Of a stretch of DNA of 64,000 bases, positions 36,788-47,167 are shown one piece after another. The notes beneath the pieces were generated by a model, which saw nothing but the letters and a program-made list of their open reading frames with translations, ran no database searches and had not been told where the DNA came from. The stretch comes from PFL42 sp963789825 (GTDB lineage Bacteria; Chloroflexota; Anaerolineae; Anaerolineales; E44-bin32). Where the stretch lies: NCBI GenBank assembly GCA_963789825.1, contig CAWBME010000009.1, forward strand, positions 1 to 64,000. Reading direction: 5' to 3'. Position 1 is the first letter of the stretch; each line of letters starts with the position of its first letter. The translations under genes were made by a program, and so were the position numbers.

Positions 36788-38396
36788 GCGGCACGCGGTC
36801 CCATGCCAGCGGCTCGCCGGCGAAGGCGGCCAGCGCCTGGCGGTACGGCGCCAGCCCGCCGGGAGCTAGCAGGGCCTGCATCGGCCGGGCGGCTTCGTCC
36901 TCCCAGAAACGCACCAGATGCCAGGGGAATGGAAAGGGAAAGTCAAAGAAGAAGCGATAGGCATAGCGCCAGGCGAGCTCGACTTGTTCGACGGGCAAGC
37001 GCTCGCCGCGCGGCCGGCGCACCAGCGTCTCGATCGTGCCGGCATACTCGTCCCATGACCGCGGGTCGTGGGTGAACCCGCGGCCCCGGTAGTGGGTCCG
37101 GCCGGCGACGATCACCGGCACCCCCGCCATCGCCATCTCCAGGCCGGCGGTTGTCGTGTACACCAGACCGAAGTCGGCGAGGTCGATCACGTCGTAGGTG
37201 TTGAAGGGCGAGTCCGGCGGCACGACGGTGACGTGGCCCGGCAGATCCGGCAGCGTCTCTCTGACGATCTCGGCCGAGGGCAGACCGGTGCCCAGAGCTT
37301 CCCCCGGGTGAATGCGTACCACCAGCTGAACATCGCCGCGAGCACCGAGCAGGCGCACCGTTCCGCGCAGCCAGTCGGCCATGCCGCCGCTGAAGATCTC
37401 GCGTCCGAGCGCCAGACTGTCGCCGACGACGTTCGTGCACAGCACAGCCACCGGGCGGTCGGCATCCAGCCCCAGCGTTTGACGCACGATCTCCGCGCCT
37501 TGGCTGCCCGAGGCCTGCCATTGACGCCCGAAGTTCTCCCAACGCCGGCCCTGGCGGCGGGCGTCCGTCATCTCCCGCATCAGGGTCAGCTCGCCGGGCG
37601 AAAGCGCCTCCTCCCGGCGGGCGTGCCAGAATGCTTCCGTGTCCTGCAGCATCACCTCGTCGTCGCGCGCCAGCCACATCCGTTCGCGCTGTTCCCCGAA
37701 CTCGTAGGTGATGACCGGGACGTCGAGGTGACGTGCGACCCGATAGGCGACGCCGAAATCGAGCAGGCTGCCATTGGGGATCACCGCCGCCCGGTACGTC
37801 CGTGCCTGAAGCAGGCTGAGCATGCCGGTTGCCAAGGCTTGATTGCGCTGGCGGCGGAACTCCAGCAATCGCCCGTCCTCACTGTCCGGCGAGCGGTCGA
37901 TCTCTTCACGCTGCTGCAGGTATTGCACGTCCCGGCGGCTTTGCGCCTCCAGGCCTTCGACCAGATCGGCGGGAAGCGTCCCGCGCACACCCGGCGCGAT
38001 CTCGTGCAGGGTCACCAGCCGGCGCATCGGCTGCAGACTGCGGCGGATATAGGCCGATAGGCGCTGGCGCTCGGCCATGGGCAGGGTGGTATTCCAATCG
38101 CGATCCGGGACATAGGCCAGGTGGACGTCGGCGCCCTGCCCCGTGAGCAGCAGCGCCAGCGCCACGCTGTACTCGAGCCACCACGGCAACCAGGCCACGA
38201 GTAGCAGCGGCGCCGATGAGACCGCCGCCGCTCCGCGCCGGCCCTGCTCCGCCGCCTCGATCCAGCCAGGCAGTACGCCGGAGAGACGCTCGAGGCGGTA
38301 GTTGCCCAACACCGGCGGATTGTCCGGCCGCAGCTGCTGCACCATGCCGGGGGGAAGCGTCCGCGCTGCCCGGCGGGCGATCTCCCGCAGGTTCAT
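36774..38396 (-). CDS. KpsC/KpsS-like capsule polysaccharide transferase
   Basis: The ATG at 38396 (MNLREIARRAARTLPPG) overlaps the Wzt stop by 4 nt and is preferred to an upstream start inside wzt. The intact protein of 540 residues has GT-B features in the C-terminal half: AVLCTNVVGDSLALGRE, LVVRIHPGEALGTGLPS, and DFGLVYTTTAGLEMAMAGVP followed by VIVAGRTHYRGRGFT. These match Capsule_synth proteins, some of which are beta-Kdo transferases that build the linker of ABC-exported capsules. Location directly after Wzm/Wzt supports such a role. The donor is inferred, not seen. Confidence 0.72.
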   Translation of the reverse strand: MNLREIARRAARTLPPGMVQQLRPDNPPVLGNYRLERLSGVLPGWIEAAEQGRRGAAAVSSAPLLLVAWLPWWLEYSVALALLLTGQGADVHLAYVPDRDWNTTLPMAERQRLSAYIRRSLQPMRRLVTLHEIAPGVRGTLPADLVEGLEAQSRRDVQYLQQREEIDRSPDSEDGRLLEFRRQRNQALATGMLSLLQARTYRAAVIPNGSLLDFGVAYRVARHLDVPVITYEFGEQRERMWLARDDEVMLQDTEAFWHARREEALSPGELTLMREMTDARRQGRRWENFGRQWQASGSQGAEIVRQTLGLDADRPVAVLCTNVVGDSLALGREIFSGGMADWLRGTVRLLGARGDVQLVVRIHPGEALGTGLPSAEIVRETLPDLPGHVTVVPPDSPFNTYDVIDLADFGLVYTTTAGLEMAMAGVPVIVAGRTHYRGRGFTHDPRSWDEYAGTIETLVRRPRGERLPVEQVELAWRYAYRFFFDFPFPFPWHLVRFWEDEAARPMQALLAPGGLAPYRQALAAFAGEPLAWDRVPRAAG

Positions 38397-39680
38397 GCCT
38401 CGCTCTCGATCACCCAGGGCAGCGCAGGCCGCAGCGGCCCACCGCGCGGCTCTCCCCACTGACTGCCGACGGCGCCGGTGCCATCGACCGAGAAGGCCAG
38501 CGCATACTCGTCGCTGAAGTAGGAGCGGATGCGAAATGCACTGGCATTGACCCCGACCACGTAGCGCCCTTCGTTCAACAGGTTGGCCGGCACGGTGCAG
38601 CGGCTGACATAGGTGCCGGCCGGCCGCACGGGGAGCGCCTGGAACTGCTCGATGGAGTCGGTGTCGAACGTGGCGAAGACCGGTTCGCCCTTGGAGGTGG
38701 CCAGATAGACCCCGACCCGCAGGCTGCTGATCGGCTCGTCCAGACGATAGCGGAACTCGATGTCAAACGACTGGGTGGCGCCCACCTGCTCCGCGGGACG
38801 GCCGTCCGGCCCAAGGATGCGCAGCTGCAGCGGCCGGAACGGCGCCGCTGACGCAACGCGTGGCTCGTCGCCCCAGCCGCGTTCGCCGCTCTGAGCCAGG
38901 CCGGAGGACAGGTAGTAGTCCACCGCCCGGGGCGTGCGGTCGCGCAGCACCAGACGCCCGCCGTCGATCACCAACGTCTCCTCGGTCAGGCGCAGCACGG
39001 CCGACATGTTGTGGCTGACGAAGAGCACCGTCCGGCCGCGTTGCGCCACATCGCCCATCTTGCCCAGGCATTTGCGTTGAAACTCGGCATCGCCCACCGC
39101 CAGCACTTCATCGACGATCAGGATCTCCGGCTCAAGGTGAGCCGCCACGGAGAACGCCAGGCGGAGATACATGCCGCTGGAATAGCGCTTGACCGGCGTG
39201 TCGATGAAGCGGCCAATGTCGGCAAATTCGACGATTTCGTCGAACTTGGCGGCGGTCTCCGAACGGCGCATGCCCAGGATGGCGCCGTTGAGGAAGGTGT
39301 TTTCTCGACCGGTCAGCTCGGGATGGAAGCCGGTGCCAACCTCGAGCAGCGAGCCCACCCGGCCGCGCACCTCCGCCCGGCCCTCCGTCGGCTCGGTGAC
39401 CCGCGCCAGCAGCTTGAGCAGCGTGCTCTTGCCGGCGCCATTGCGCCCGACGATCCCCAGCACCTGACCCCGGCGCACATCGAAGGAGACGTCGCGCAAC
39501 GCCCAGATCGAACTCGCGGTGCTCCACCTTCCCCGCCGGCAGGCGGCGCGCTACCCGATCGACCGTCCAGCCTGCCGCATCGGACACCGCGTCGCGCAGG
39601 GTCCTGTAGCCCCCGACGTTCTCGCCGATGAAGTACTGCTTCCCGAGTCCCTCGACCCGGATGGCGATTTCGTCGCTCAT
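38393..39680 (-). CDS. wzt: Wzt: ATPase of polysaccharide ABC exporter (one frameshift)
   Basis: The N-terminus MSDEIAIRVEGLGKQYFIG and a frame change near 39508 (inside FDLWALRDVSF) lead to Walker A GRNGAGKSTLLKLLA, the signature YSSGMYLRLAFSVAAHL, Walker B EILIVDEVLAVGD and the switch His in FVSHNMSAV. From about residue 260 a Wzt-type C-terminal beta-sandwich follows (LQLRILGPDGRPAEQV, FDIEFRYRLDEPISSLRVG), which in O-antigen exporters binds the finished chain terminus. With Wzm upstream it exports undecaprenyl-linked polysaccharide. Presence of this domain implies recognition of a capped chain end. Confidence 0.9.
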
Positions 39681-39707
39681 CGCAGCCCTCCGCCGGCCGG
39701 CGGTCGA

Positions 39708-40571
39708 TCACACCAGGTCGGCAAAGGTGCGCTCCATCCGGCGGAAGAACGCCGTGCCGGTCACCACCAGCACCAACGCCACGCCCGCCGAAATCGCCAT
39801 CAAGTTCCAGGGGAGCACCGCTCCCTTCCCCGCGCCATACAACGACCAACGGAAGCCCTCGACGACACCGACCATCGGATTCATCCAGTACAGCGGCTGG
39901 TAGGGCGCCGGCACCACGCTCACCGGATAGGTGACCGGGGTGACGAAGAACCACACGCGCACCAGGAATGGGATGATGAAGGCCACATCGCGGTAGGACA
40001 CATTCAGCGCCGCCAGCCACAGGCTGACGCCGACCGTGGTCATCACGGTCACCAGCAAGAAGGCCGGCAGCAGGAGGATCTCCCAGCCGGGGCGCACCTG
40101 GTAGTAGACGATCATCCCCAGGTAGACGACGGACGCCAGGGCGAAGTCGACCAGCCCGGCCAGGATCGGCGCCATCGGGATGGCAATGCGCGGGAAGTAC
40201 ACCTTGGTGACCAGGTTCCTGCCGGCCACCAGGCTGGTGCCCGCCTTGCTCACGCCGCTCTCCAGCACTTGCCATGGCAGCAGGGCAGCGTACGAGAACA
40301 CCGGGTACGGGCTTCCGTCGGTCGGGATGCCCATGAAGCGTCCGAAGAAGATACTGAAGACCACCATCGTCAGGAACGGCTGCAGGATGGCCCACAGTGC
40401 GCCGAGCAGCGACTGCTTGTAGCGCACTTTGACGTCGCGCCAGACCAGGAAGTAGATCAGCTCCCGATAGCGCCAGAGCTCGCGCAGGTCGATGCCGCTC
40501 CAGCCGCGCGAGGCCCGGATGTAGGTGACCAGGGGGCGGTCCGCCGGAGCGGCTTGCGGCTCAAGGCTCAT
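39708..40571 (-). CDS. wzm: Wzm: permease of polysaccharide ABC exporter
   Basis: This intact 287-residue protein has the N-terminal amphipathic region ELWRYRELIYFLVWRDVKVR followed by YKQSLLGALWAILQPFLTMV, diagnostic of the ABC-2 polysaccharide permeases (Wzm, KpsM, TagG). Six membrane helices are visible, and LVTKVYFPRIAIPMAPIL is the coupling-helix region. It works with Wzt downstream (27 nt apart) to move lipid-linked glycan across the membrane. It overlaps fcl by 4 nt, so GDP-sugar supply and export are in one operon. Confidence 0.92.
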   Translation of the reverse strand: MSLEPQAAPADRPLVTYIRASRGWSGIDLRELWRYRELIYFLVWRDVKVRYKQSLLGALWAILQPFLTMVVFSIFFGRFMGIPTDGSPYPVFSYAALLPWQVLESGVSKAGTSLVAGRNLVTKVYFPRIAIPMAPILAGLVDFALASVVYLGMIVYYQVRPGWEILLLPAFLLVTVMTTVGVSLWLAALNVSYRDVAFIIPFLVRVWFFVTPVTYPVSVVPAPYQPLYWMNPMVGVVEGFRWSLYGAGKGAVLPWNLMAISAGVALVLVVTGTAFFRRMERTFADLV

Positions 40572-41546
40572 CGCACGATGCGCTCCCGGTTCTGCTCATA
40601 CCAGGCAATGGTGCGACGCAAGCCCTCCTCGAAGGGCATGGCTGCGCGGAATCCCAACAGCGCTTCCGCGCGCGAGACATCCAGCGCACGGCGCGGTTGG
40701 CCATTGGGGCGGCTGGTGTCCCAGGTTAGCCGGCCTTTGAAGCCGGTCATCTCGACGATCTGCTCGGCCAGCTGGCGGATGCTGATCTCCCGTCCCGAAC
40801 CGAGGTTGATCGGCTGGTCACCATCGTAGCGTTCGGCGCCCAGCAAGATGCCCTCGGCGGCGTCTTCGACGTACAGGAACTCGCGCGTCGGTGAGCCATC
40901 GCCCCAGACCACGATCTCCGTCTCGCCTCGCAGCCGGGCTTCGACGCACTTGCGGATCAACGCCGGGATGACGTGCGAGCTTTCCAGGTTGAAGTTGTCG
41001 CCCGGGCCGTACAGGTTGACCGGGATCAGGAAGATGGCGTTGAAACCGTACTGCTGGCGGTAGGTCTGCGCCTGCATCAGCATCATCTTCTTGGCCATGC
41101 CGTACGGGGCGTTGGTCTCTTCCGGATACCCGTTCCACAGATCGTCCTCGCGGAACGGCACGGGCGTGAACTTCGGATAGGCGCACACCGTGCCCAAGGC
41201 AACGAACTTCTCGACGCCCGCCTTCCAGGCTTCGTGCATCAGCTGCGAGCCCATCATCAGGTTGTCGTAGAAGAACTCGGCCGGATGGGCGAGGTTGTGG
41301 CCGATGCCACCGACCTTCGCCGCCAGATGCAGGATGATGTCGGGCCGTGGCCTCCCGCAGCATGCGATGAATGGACTCGGACTGCACCAGGTCGTATTCT
41401 TCGATCAGCGGGACGAAGACCTGGCGCGCCCCGCGCGCCTTGAGCTTCTCCAGGATGAAAGAACCGAGGAAGCCGGCGCCTCCGGTCACGCACACCCGCC
41501 GCGACGACCAGAAGTCAGAATGGCCGGCCGGGTTCGTCTGGCTCAT
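40568..41546 (-). CDS. fcl: GDP-L-fucose synthase-like epimerase/reductase (one frameshift)
   Basis: The N-terminus has VCVTGGAGFLGSFILEKL; a frame change near 41345 leads to PDIILHLAAKVGGIGHN. The active-site Ser/Thr segment VALGTVCAYPKFTPVPF, the catalytic EETNAPYGMAKK with Tyr and Lys, and the substrate loop NLYGPGDNFNLESSHVIPAL are all characteristic of GDP-4-keto-6-deoxymannose 3,5-epimerase-4-reductase (Fcl/WcaG). It converts the product of Gmd (50069-51154) to GDP-L-fucose. It lies directly after the winged-helix regulator with a 4-nt ATGA overlap. Confidence 0.88.
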
Positions 41547-42082
41547 GCTGCGCCCTCCCGCTCGGGTTGCAGGGCGGCGGATGACCTGCCCGACGCCAGC
41601 CGCGCCTCGGGCTCAAGCAGCGCCACCTTCCGCCCGTCGACCGCCAGGATCGCCGTCCGGCCGCCTTCGCCGAGGCTGGCCAGCGGCATCCCCAACTCCA
41701 GGCAAGTCAGCCGGCAGACTTCGGCGATCTCGCCGTCCCCCTGGATCTGCAGCGCCTGATACCCCCTGCCCCGTGCGGTCGCCACCACCTCGGCGGCATC
41801 CAGACGGGTCTGGCGGTAGAGCTTCATCGAGTTCTCGATGTAGGCCACCGTGAGGTGCGCCCGCAGGCTCAGCCCTTCCGGCGTGATGATGTAGCGGAGC
41901 TTGCGCCGCTCCGCCCGCTTCACCTTGACATACCCCTTGGCGACCAGGCGCTTCAGATGCCAGTTGACCGTGCCCACGGCGACATCGAGCCGGGTGGCCA
42001 GATCCGCCTGAGTCGTATCAGGGTCGCGCTCGATTTCTTCCAGGATCGTCAGATCCCGGGCCAATACTCGTACTGGATCCAT
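41543..42082 (-). CDS. Winged-helix regulator with extra C-terminal domain
   Basis: Residues 8-75 form a winged helix: ILEEIERDPDTTQADLATRL, recognition helix GTVNWHLKRLVAKGYV, and a wing VKRAERRKLRYIITPEGL. After a linker helix, residues 95-165 look like a small Rossmann-like alpha/beta domain (VVATARGRGYQALQIQ, EIAEVCRLTCLELGMPL, AILAVDGRKVALL) that could bind a nucleotide or sugar. It is the first gene after a strong promoter overlapped by a perfect palindrome, and the same element precedes gmd. Autoregulation and co-control of GDP-sugar genes are predicted. The frame is intact. Confidence 0.8.
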   Translation of the reverse strand: MDPVRVLARDLTILEEIERDPDTTQADLATRLDVAVGTVNWHLKRLVAKGYVKVKRAERRKLRYIITPEGLSLRAHLTVAYIENSMKLYRQTRLDAAEVVATARGRGYQALQIQGDGEIAEVCRLTCLELGMPLASLGEGGRTAILAVDGRKVALLEPEARLASGRSSAALQPEREGAA

Positions 42083-42107
42083 GCGCGCTCCGCCCTCTGA
42101 ACCTAAA

Positions 42108-42148
42108 ATTCAGCCTCTGAATTATAACTTCGGGCCGGCAGGCGTCAA
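42108..42148 (-). promoter_or_regulatory. Sigma-70-type promoter with palindromic operator (regulator copy)
   Basis: On the minus strand TTGACG (42143-42148), a 16-nt spacer and a perfect TATAAT (42121-42126) are followed by the palindrome ATTCA-N5-TGAAT at 42108-42122, which overlaps the -10 and the expected start of transcription. The -10 lies 39 nt from the ATG of the winged-helix gene. An operator in this position usually mediates repression. Confidence 0.85.
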
Positions 42149-42181
42149 CCACCCCTCCCGCCAGCATGTAGGCTACCCCGA

Positions 42182-44226
42182 TCAGCCGCTCAGCGCCTCA
42201 CCGGCAACGGAGCAGCCCCGGATATCCCAGAGCCAGCGGTCCGCGTTGCGCCCGCTGTCCTCAAGCGATCCCACCAAGACCGGACAGCCTGCCTGGAAGG
42301 CCAACTGCTCGGTCTCGGACAGCTTCTGCCACCACGCCTGGTCCATGTAGATGTAGCTGTAGCCCCCGGCAGCCGCCGCCGCCGGATCCGGGTTTGCGAC
42401 CAGGGCATACCATTCTTCCAGCGGCTGCTTGTCGACGGTGGTGGAATGCGTCATCCGCCCGAGCAGGACGACCGCCCGCCACGGGTGTGAGTCCAAGACC
42501 CAGGCCTCTGGGCTCCAAGGTGTCCCAGTGCACCTGCGCCATACTGGCGTCCTGCAGGCTGAAATCCTCGGCGATCATCGGGCGCGCCAGGCTCGTCAGC
42601 AGCGCACCCAGGGCGAACAGACCGGGGAGAAGCAGGCCCACCCCCCAGATCAGGGCGAGCGTGCGCACAGCCGCCCGCCGCCTGTTGCGGCGGACCAGGA
42701 TCCACAGTGCAGCTGCGCCGAGCAAGTGACCAGGTGATCAAGGCGAAGGCCGTCAGCCGGGTGATGTCCCGATCGGACTCATAGCGCAGCAGGAAGGGCA
42801 GGACGAAGCCGGCCAGGGCACCCAGGGCCAGCGCGGCCTCCGCCACCCGCCCGCGGCGCAGCCAGCGCGCGCTCCACCAGGTGACCAATGGCGCGACCAG
42901 CAGCGCCAGCCCGACCTCCGCCAGCGCAGCCAGGAGCAACACCCGGTGCGTGAGGAACAGCTCGCTCAAAGTCAGCTCGCCGAGCTGCGCCGAGACGAAC
43001 GCCGGGGGCAGTCGGAACTCGAAGGGCAGGCCGCCGCCACTTCCCCCGCCGGCCGCCGGATCCCACACCAAGCGGGCGACTTCGGTCAGCGTCCCGCCCT
43101 GCACAAGCGCCAGCGCACCGGCCAGCCCGAACGCTCCCAGGAGCGCCAAGCTCAGCCTGCGGGGCACCGTCCTGGGCTTGCGGGTCCACAGCAGCAAGAA
43201 CACCAGCGCACTGCCCAGGCCTGCCAGCAGGAAATCGGTTTCCCAGGCAAGTGCCCATGCTGCCAGAACCAGACCCAGGCTAACCACTCCCCGCCACCCG
43301 CGCGTGCGCCCGGCAGTCAGCGCGAACAGGGCCAGCATCGCCCGAGACATCCCGATCGCCGGGGAGTGCATCGACAAGCTCAGCGGTTGTAGAACCCCGT
43401 TGACATAGGCAAACGGTATCGACGCCGGCGGACCCCCCTCGACGACCCATCCACTGCGCAATCCCTGCAGGAGCGTGTCGGCACTGTCGACCGCCGATCC
43501 CTGCAGCGCGAGCAAGTCCGAGATCTGGCGCAGCAGCCCTTGCGGCAGCGCCAGCAGCAAGTAGCGACTCCCGGAGGCGAAGAAGGCGACCAACGCTAGG
43601 GCGATTCCGCCGCGCCGGCTGTGGGTCAGACGGCAACCCATCAGATACGACAGGCCGATGGCCAGCGCCGCCATCACGCCCTTGCTCAGGTCCAGCGCGC
43701 TCCAGGGGAACAGCCCCCCCAAGCGCATCAGCGCCGCGGCGAAGAGCTGCGAGCCATAGTGATAGCGGAAGTAGGCGATCCCGTTCATGTAGAAATGGGG
43801 CGGGATGTCACCGGCCGCCATCGTCGAGACAATCGACAGGTTCTTGCGGTCATCGAAGATGCCCAGGCCGCGCGCAATCAGGCTCGCCACGATGGCGATC
43901 GCGGCCAGGGCGAGCAACTGCCTCCACGGGCGCAGGTCATGGACGTCGATCAGGCGCTGCTGGCTGCCCACACCCGCGGCGAGCCCCGCCAGCACGACGA
44001 GCAGGCCGCCTGCCCAGAAGGCGATGCCCGCCGGCAGCGCGTGCCCGAGCAAGTTGACCAGCGTGACGTAGGTCGCCAGGCCAATTCCCGCTCCGCCGAG
44101 CAGCCGCTCGTCAGGCTGCAGCCGGAACGCATGGCGCGCCAGCAGCAGGCCACCCAGCCACACGCAGCCGGCCACGAACACCAGCCCCAGCGGATGAAGC
44201 AGATCAACCGATCGGAACCAATACAT
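42182..44226 (-). CDS. GT-C-like polytopic membrane protein (two frameshifts)
   Basis: The ATG at 44226 (MYWFRSVDLLHPLGLVFVAG) follows the stop of the upstream gene by 22 nt. About 14 hydrophobic segments are present in about 680 residues. The loop GLGIFDDRKNLSIVSTMA holds an acidic pair and NGIAYFRYHYGSQLFAAAL follows. The frame changes near 42725 (into WILVRRNRRRAAVRTLALIW) and near 42490 (into the soluble C-terminus EEWYALVANPDPAAAAA to VAGEALSG). Helix count and the acidic loop place it in the GT-C-like group of this locus; an O-antigen polymerase is an alternative. Confidence 0.66.
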
Positions 44227-44248
44227 CTCCCAGTGCTCCGCGCCTGAC

Positions 44249-46204
44249 CTAGCGGTCCCGGGGAACCAGCAGCCAGACGTTCGCTTCGGGCAGCTGCGCC
44301 TCAACCTGGTACCACTCCAGCAGCGGCGTCACCACGGCCTCCAGCCAGGCATCGTTCTCCTCCCCGAAGGCGTGTTGGGAACCCTGCCGATTGGTGTTCA
44401 AGGAATCGCTGACCACCACCGCAAATCGATGAGCCTCCAGGTCGCGCCGGAACTGTGCCAGGTAGGCCGGGTTGCGCGACATCGCCATCTCCATCAGGTG
44501 CACCTTCTCGTAAGGCTCGACCAGCGGCAGGTTGATTTCACCGAAGGTCAGCATATGGCGCTGGGTGAGGAACAAGACCGGGCCGTCGGCCGCCTCGAGC
44601 CGCTGACGCAGGTCGGCCAGCGCGGCGCGCTGCGCGGCCACGTCCACCTGCTCGAGCGTCTGGCCGCTCAGGATGGCGAACCCCGCCGGGACCACGAGCA
44701 CTACCGCCAGCAGGACCAGACGCAGCGCCGAACGCACACTGGGTGCGTCAAGGGTCCAGCCCGCCCACAAGCCGCCACTGATTACCAGCAGCAAGAGCAG
44801 GTAGGCGTCAAGGTTGTGCAGATCACCGCCTCCGCCGATCTTGACGCTGACGGTCAGTCCCCCGAGCAGCAGGACCGCCAGGATCCCGAAGAGCAGCGTG
44901 AGCCGATAGGGATCGCGGGCAACGGGTTGGCGCAGCGAGGCCAGGATCAGGAGCGCCGCCGGCAGCGTGGCGAGGGCGATGCCTGGAAGGATGCCGAGGG
45001 GATAGGTGGGGCTCGGCAACAGGCGATACCACAGCAGGTCCGAAGTGAGCGTGGAACCGAATTGGTCCAGGCTGTTGCCGGAGAACCGGGCATAGGCCAC
45101 GCCGGTCAGCAGCGCTACCAGGCTGCCCAGCGTCACCCAAATGACCGGCCAACGCCAATCTCGCAGCGACCAACGGGCGCCGGCGCCGGCCGGGCTTTCG
45201 AGCGCCAGCAAGGCCGAGGCCAGCAGGCCCGGCACAGGGTACCAGTTCAGGCGGCTCATGCCGGCCCAGACCGACCCGAGGAGCACCAACGCCAGGTTGC
45301 GCCCCGGGCGGTCCCACCGGAATCCGAGCAGCAGCGGGAGGACCCCCACTGCCAGGTGGTAGTAGACCGGACCTTGGAAGAGGAAGAGGAACCCCCATCC
45401 GGCGAGCAGGGCGACGCGCCAGGATCGGCTCCCCGCCCAGCGCCGGGCGAGTGCGGCGCCGACAAGCGCCGTGACGCCGATCCAGAGCACGACCTGCCAC
45501 ACGCGATGGGCCGAGATCGGCAGCTCACCCACAAGAAACGGGATCGACTGCAGCAGGTAGCGGCTCGGATGCAGCACCGGCCAGGCGGTCCGCAGTCCGT
45601 AGACCGCAGGCGAGTTGAAGAGCGAGGCGTAGTAGTAGCGGCTGGCCTCCGACCACCCGAGCGAGAGCGGGGAGGTCGAGAGGGCCGGGATGAATGAGGC
45701 GACCTTCCACACCACGGCTGGCACGACGATCGCCAGGCCCACGGCGACTTCGTGCCTGAGGGATGGGACGGCGACGGTCAGCAGCGCGGCTTCCGGGATC
45801 ACCGCACAGAGGTAGACGAGCATGCGTGTGCACCCGGTCTGGAGCTCACCGAGGGTGAGCAGACAGGCCGCCATTCCGATCGGCAGCAGCACGGCGCCTG
45901 CGCCTGCCAACCGGCGCGCGCTGCGGGATCGGCCCACAGCCGGGGCGTCCAGGATGGCCGTTCTACCCCTGGCGGCCAGAAGCAGTCCTGCAGTCAGCGC
46001 CAACCCCAGGCCCAACGCCAGCCCGGCAAGCACCCTCTGCGCGGTGGCGAGGCCGGCCACGCCGTTCGACTGGCGCAGCATGCAGCCCAGCAACACGGCG
46101 AGCGAGACAATCGCCAGCACGGCAGCGACGGTGAATACCCGCCGCGCTCCCGGCTGAGCGAGTTCCAGCGTCTGGCGCGGGGATCCCGCCACGCCCTCAA
46201 GCAT
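44249..46204 (-). CDS. GT-C-like polytopic membrane protein
   Basis: The ATG at 46204 overlaps the TGA of the UPF0104-like gene (TGATG). The intact protein of 651 residues has about 13 hydrophobic segments. The loop SEASRYYYASLFNSPAVYGL and LFQGPVYYHLAVGVLPLLL are recognisable landmarks, and the C-terminal soluble part has LFLTQRHMLTFGEINLPLVE and YEKVHLMEMAMSRN. I cannot match it to a named family. Order after GT2 and UPF0104 suggests it uses a flipped polyprenyl-phosphate sugar. Confidence 0.66.
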   Translation of the reverse strand: MLEGVAGSPRQTLELAQPGARRVFTVAAVLAIVSLAVLLGCMLRQSNGVAGLATAQRVLAGLALGLGLALTAGLLLAARGRTAILDAPAVGRSRSARRLAGAGAVLLPIGMAACLLTLGELQTGCTRMLVYLCAVIPEAALLTVAVPSLRHEVAVGLAIVVPAVVWKVASFIPALSTSPLSLGWSEASRYYYASLFNSPAVYGLRTAWPVLHPSRYLLQSIPFLVGELPISAHRVWQVVLWIGVTALVGAALARRWAGSRSWRVALLAGWGFLFLFQGPVYYHLAVGVLPLLLGFRWDRPGRNLALVLLGSVWAGMSRLNWYPVPGLLASALLALESPAGAGARWSLRDWRWPVIWVTLGSLVALLTGVAYARFSGNSLDQFGSTLTSDLLWYRLLPSPTYPLGILPGIALATLPAALLILASLRQPVARDPYRLTLLFGILAVLLLGGLTVSVKIGGGGDLHNLDAYLLLLLVISGGLWAGWTLDAPSVRSALRLVLLAVVLVVPAGFAILSGQTLEQVDVAAQRAALADLRQRLEAADGPVLFLTQRHMLTFGEINLPLVEPYEKVHLMEMAMSRNPAYLAQFRRDLEAHRFAVVVSDSLNTNRQGSQHAFGEENDAWLEAVVTPLLEWYQVEAQLPEANVWLLVPRDR

Positions 46205-47167
46205 CAGCCGGCCTCGCTCACTTGCTGGGCCTCGCGCGCGCCCGGAAGGACACGGCCGATGAAGAACGCGCCGGGCAGGCTGGCGAGCATTGCCAGCAAT
46301 CGCAGACACACAGCCAGCACCAGGGCGGCCTGGGTGGAGATGCCGCCCAGTTCGGTGAAGATGGCGGTGAGCGCCACCTCCTGAAGCCCCAGGCCGTTGA
46401 TCGATACCGGGAACAAGGTGATGAAGTACACCAGGCTCCACAGCCCGGCGATGCTCAGCAAGGCCATGGATTCGCCCATCGCCGAGAGCAGGATGGCAAT
46501 CGAGGTGAACAGCAGCGCCATGTGCAGCAGGGTGAAGCCCAGCGAGGCGAGCAGAGATCGCGGCTGCCGGGCCCAGATGCCGAGTGCACGCAGCACGCGT
46601 TGACCGGCCGAGCGTACCCGTCGGCCGGCCCGCTTCAACCACCCCGGTTGTTCACCCTCGCTGGTCGCCAGCGCCAGCAACCATGGAGCCCGTGCCCAAG
46701 GCCAGCAGCCCGGAGAGTTCACGGATCCCGGCGGCCAAGCCGACCGGCAACGTCAGGGCCATCCCGGCCATGCCGACCAGCCGGTCCACGATCAGCGAGG
46801 CCGTGGACACGGCCTTGTCGATCTCGAGTTGGAAGGCGCCGGCCAGCCGGACGACGTCACCCCCGATGGTCGTCGGCAGGAAGTTCGAGGCGAACAGCCC
46901 GGCGAAGGTGATTTCCAGGCTGTCGCGTACGTGCACCGGTGCGCGAGCGCCGCGCAGCAGGACATGCCAACGGCCGGCAACCGCCAGGCGCGAGCACAAG
47001 GTCAGCCCCAGCGCCGCCAGCAGGCGGACCCAGCCGATCTGGACAAACAGCCGCCGGATCTGCTCCCAATCCTGGTTGGCCAGCAGATACACCAGCAGAC
47101 CGACACCGGCGACCGAGCCCGCAATCCGCAGCAGCGTCGACCAGGGAACGCGCCGCTCGGCTCTCAC
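46204..47167 (-). CDS. UPF0104 / LPG-synthase-type membrane protein (one frameshift)
   Basis: A GTG at 47167 overlaps the upstream stop (GTGA). The protein has eight hydrophobic segments and the family motifs EITFAGLFASNFLPTTIGGD, then DRLVGMAGMALTLPVGLAAG, and after a frame change near 46685 FPVSINGLGLQEVALTAIF. The glycine-rich NGLGLQE is the counterpart of GGIGVRE in the protein at 12036-13013, and both follow a DPM1-like GT2. Function as a lipid-sugar flippase is suggested but not proven for this family. Confidence 0.8.
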
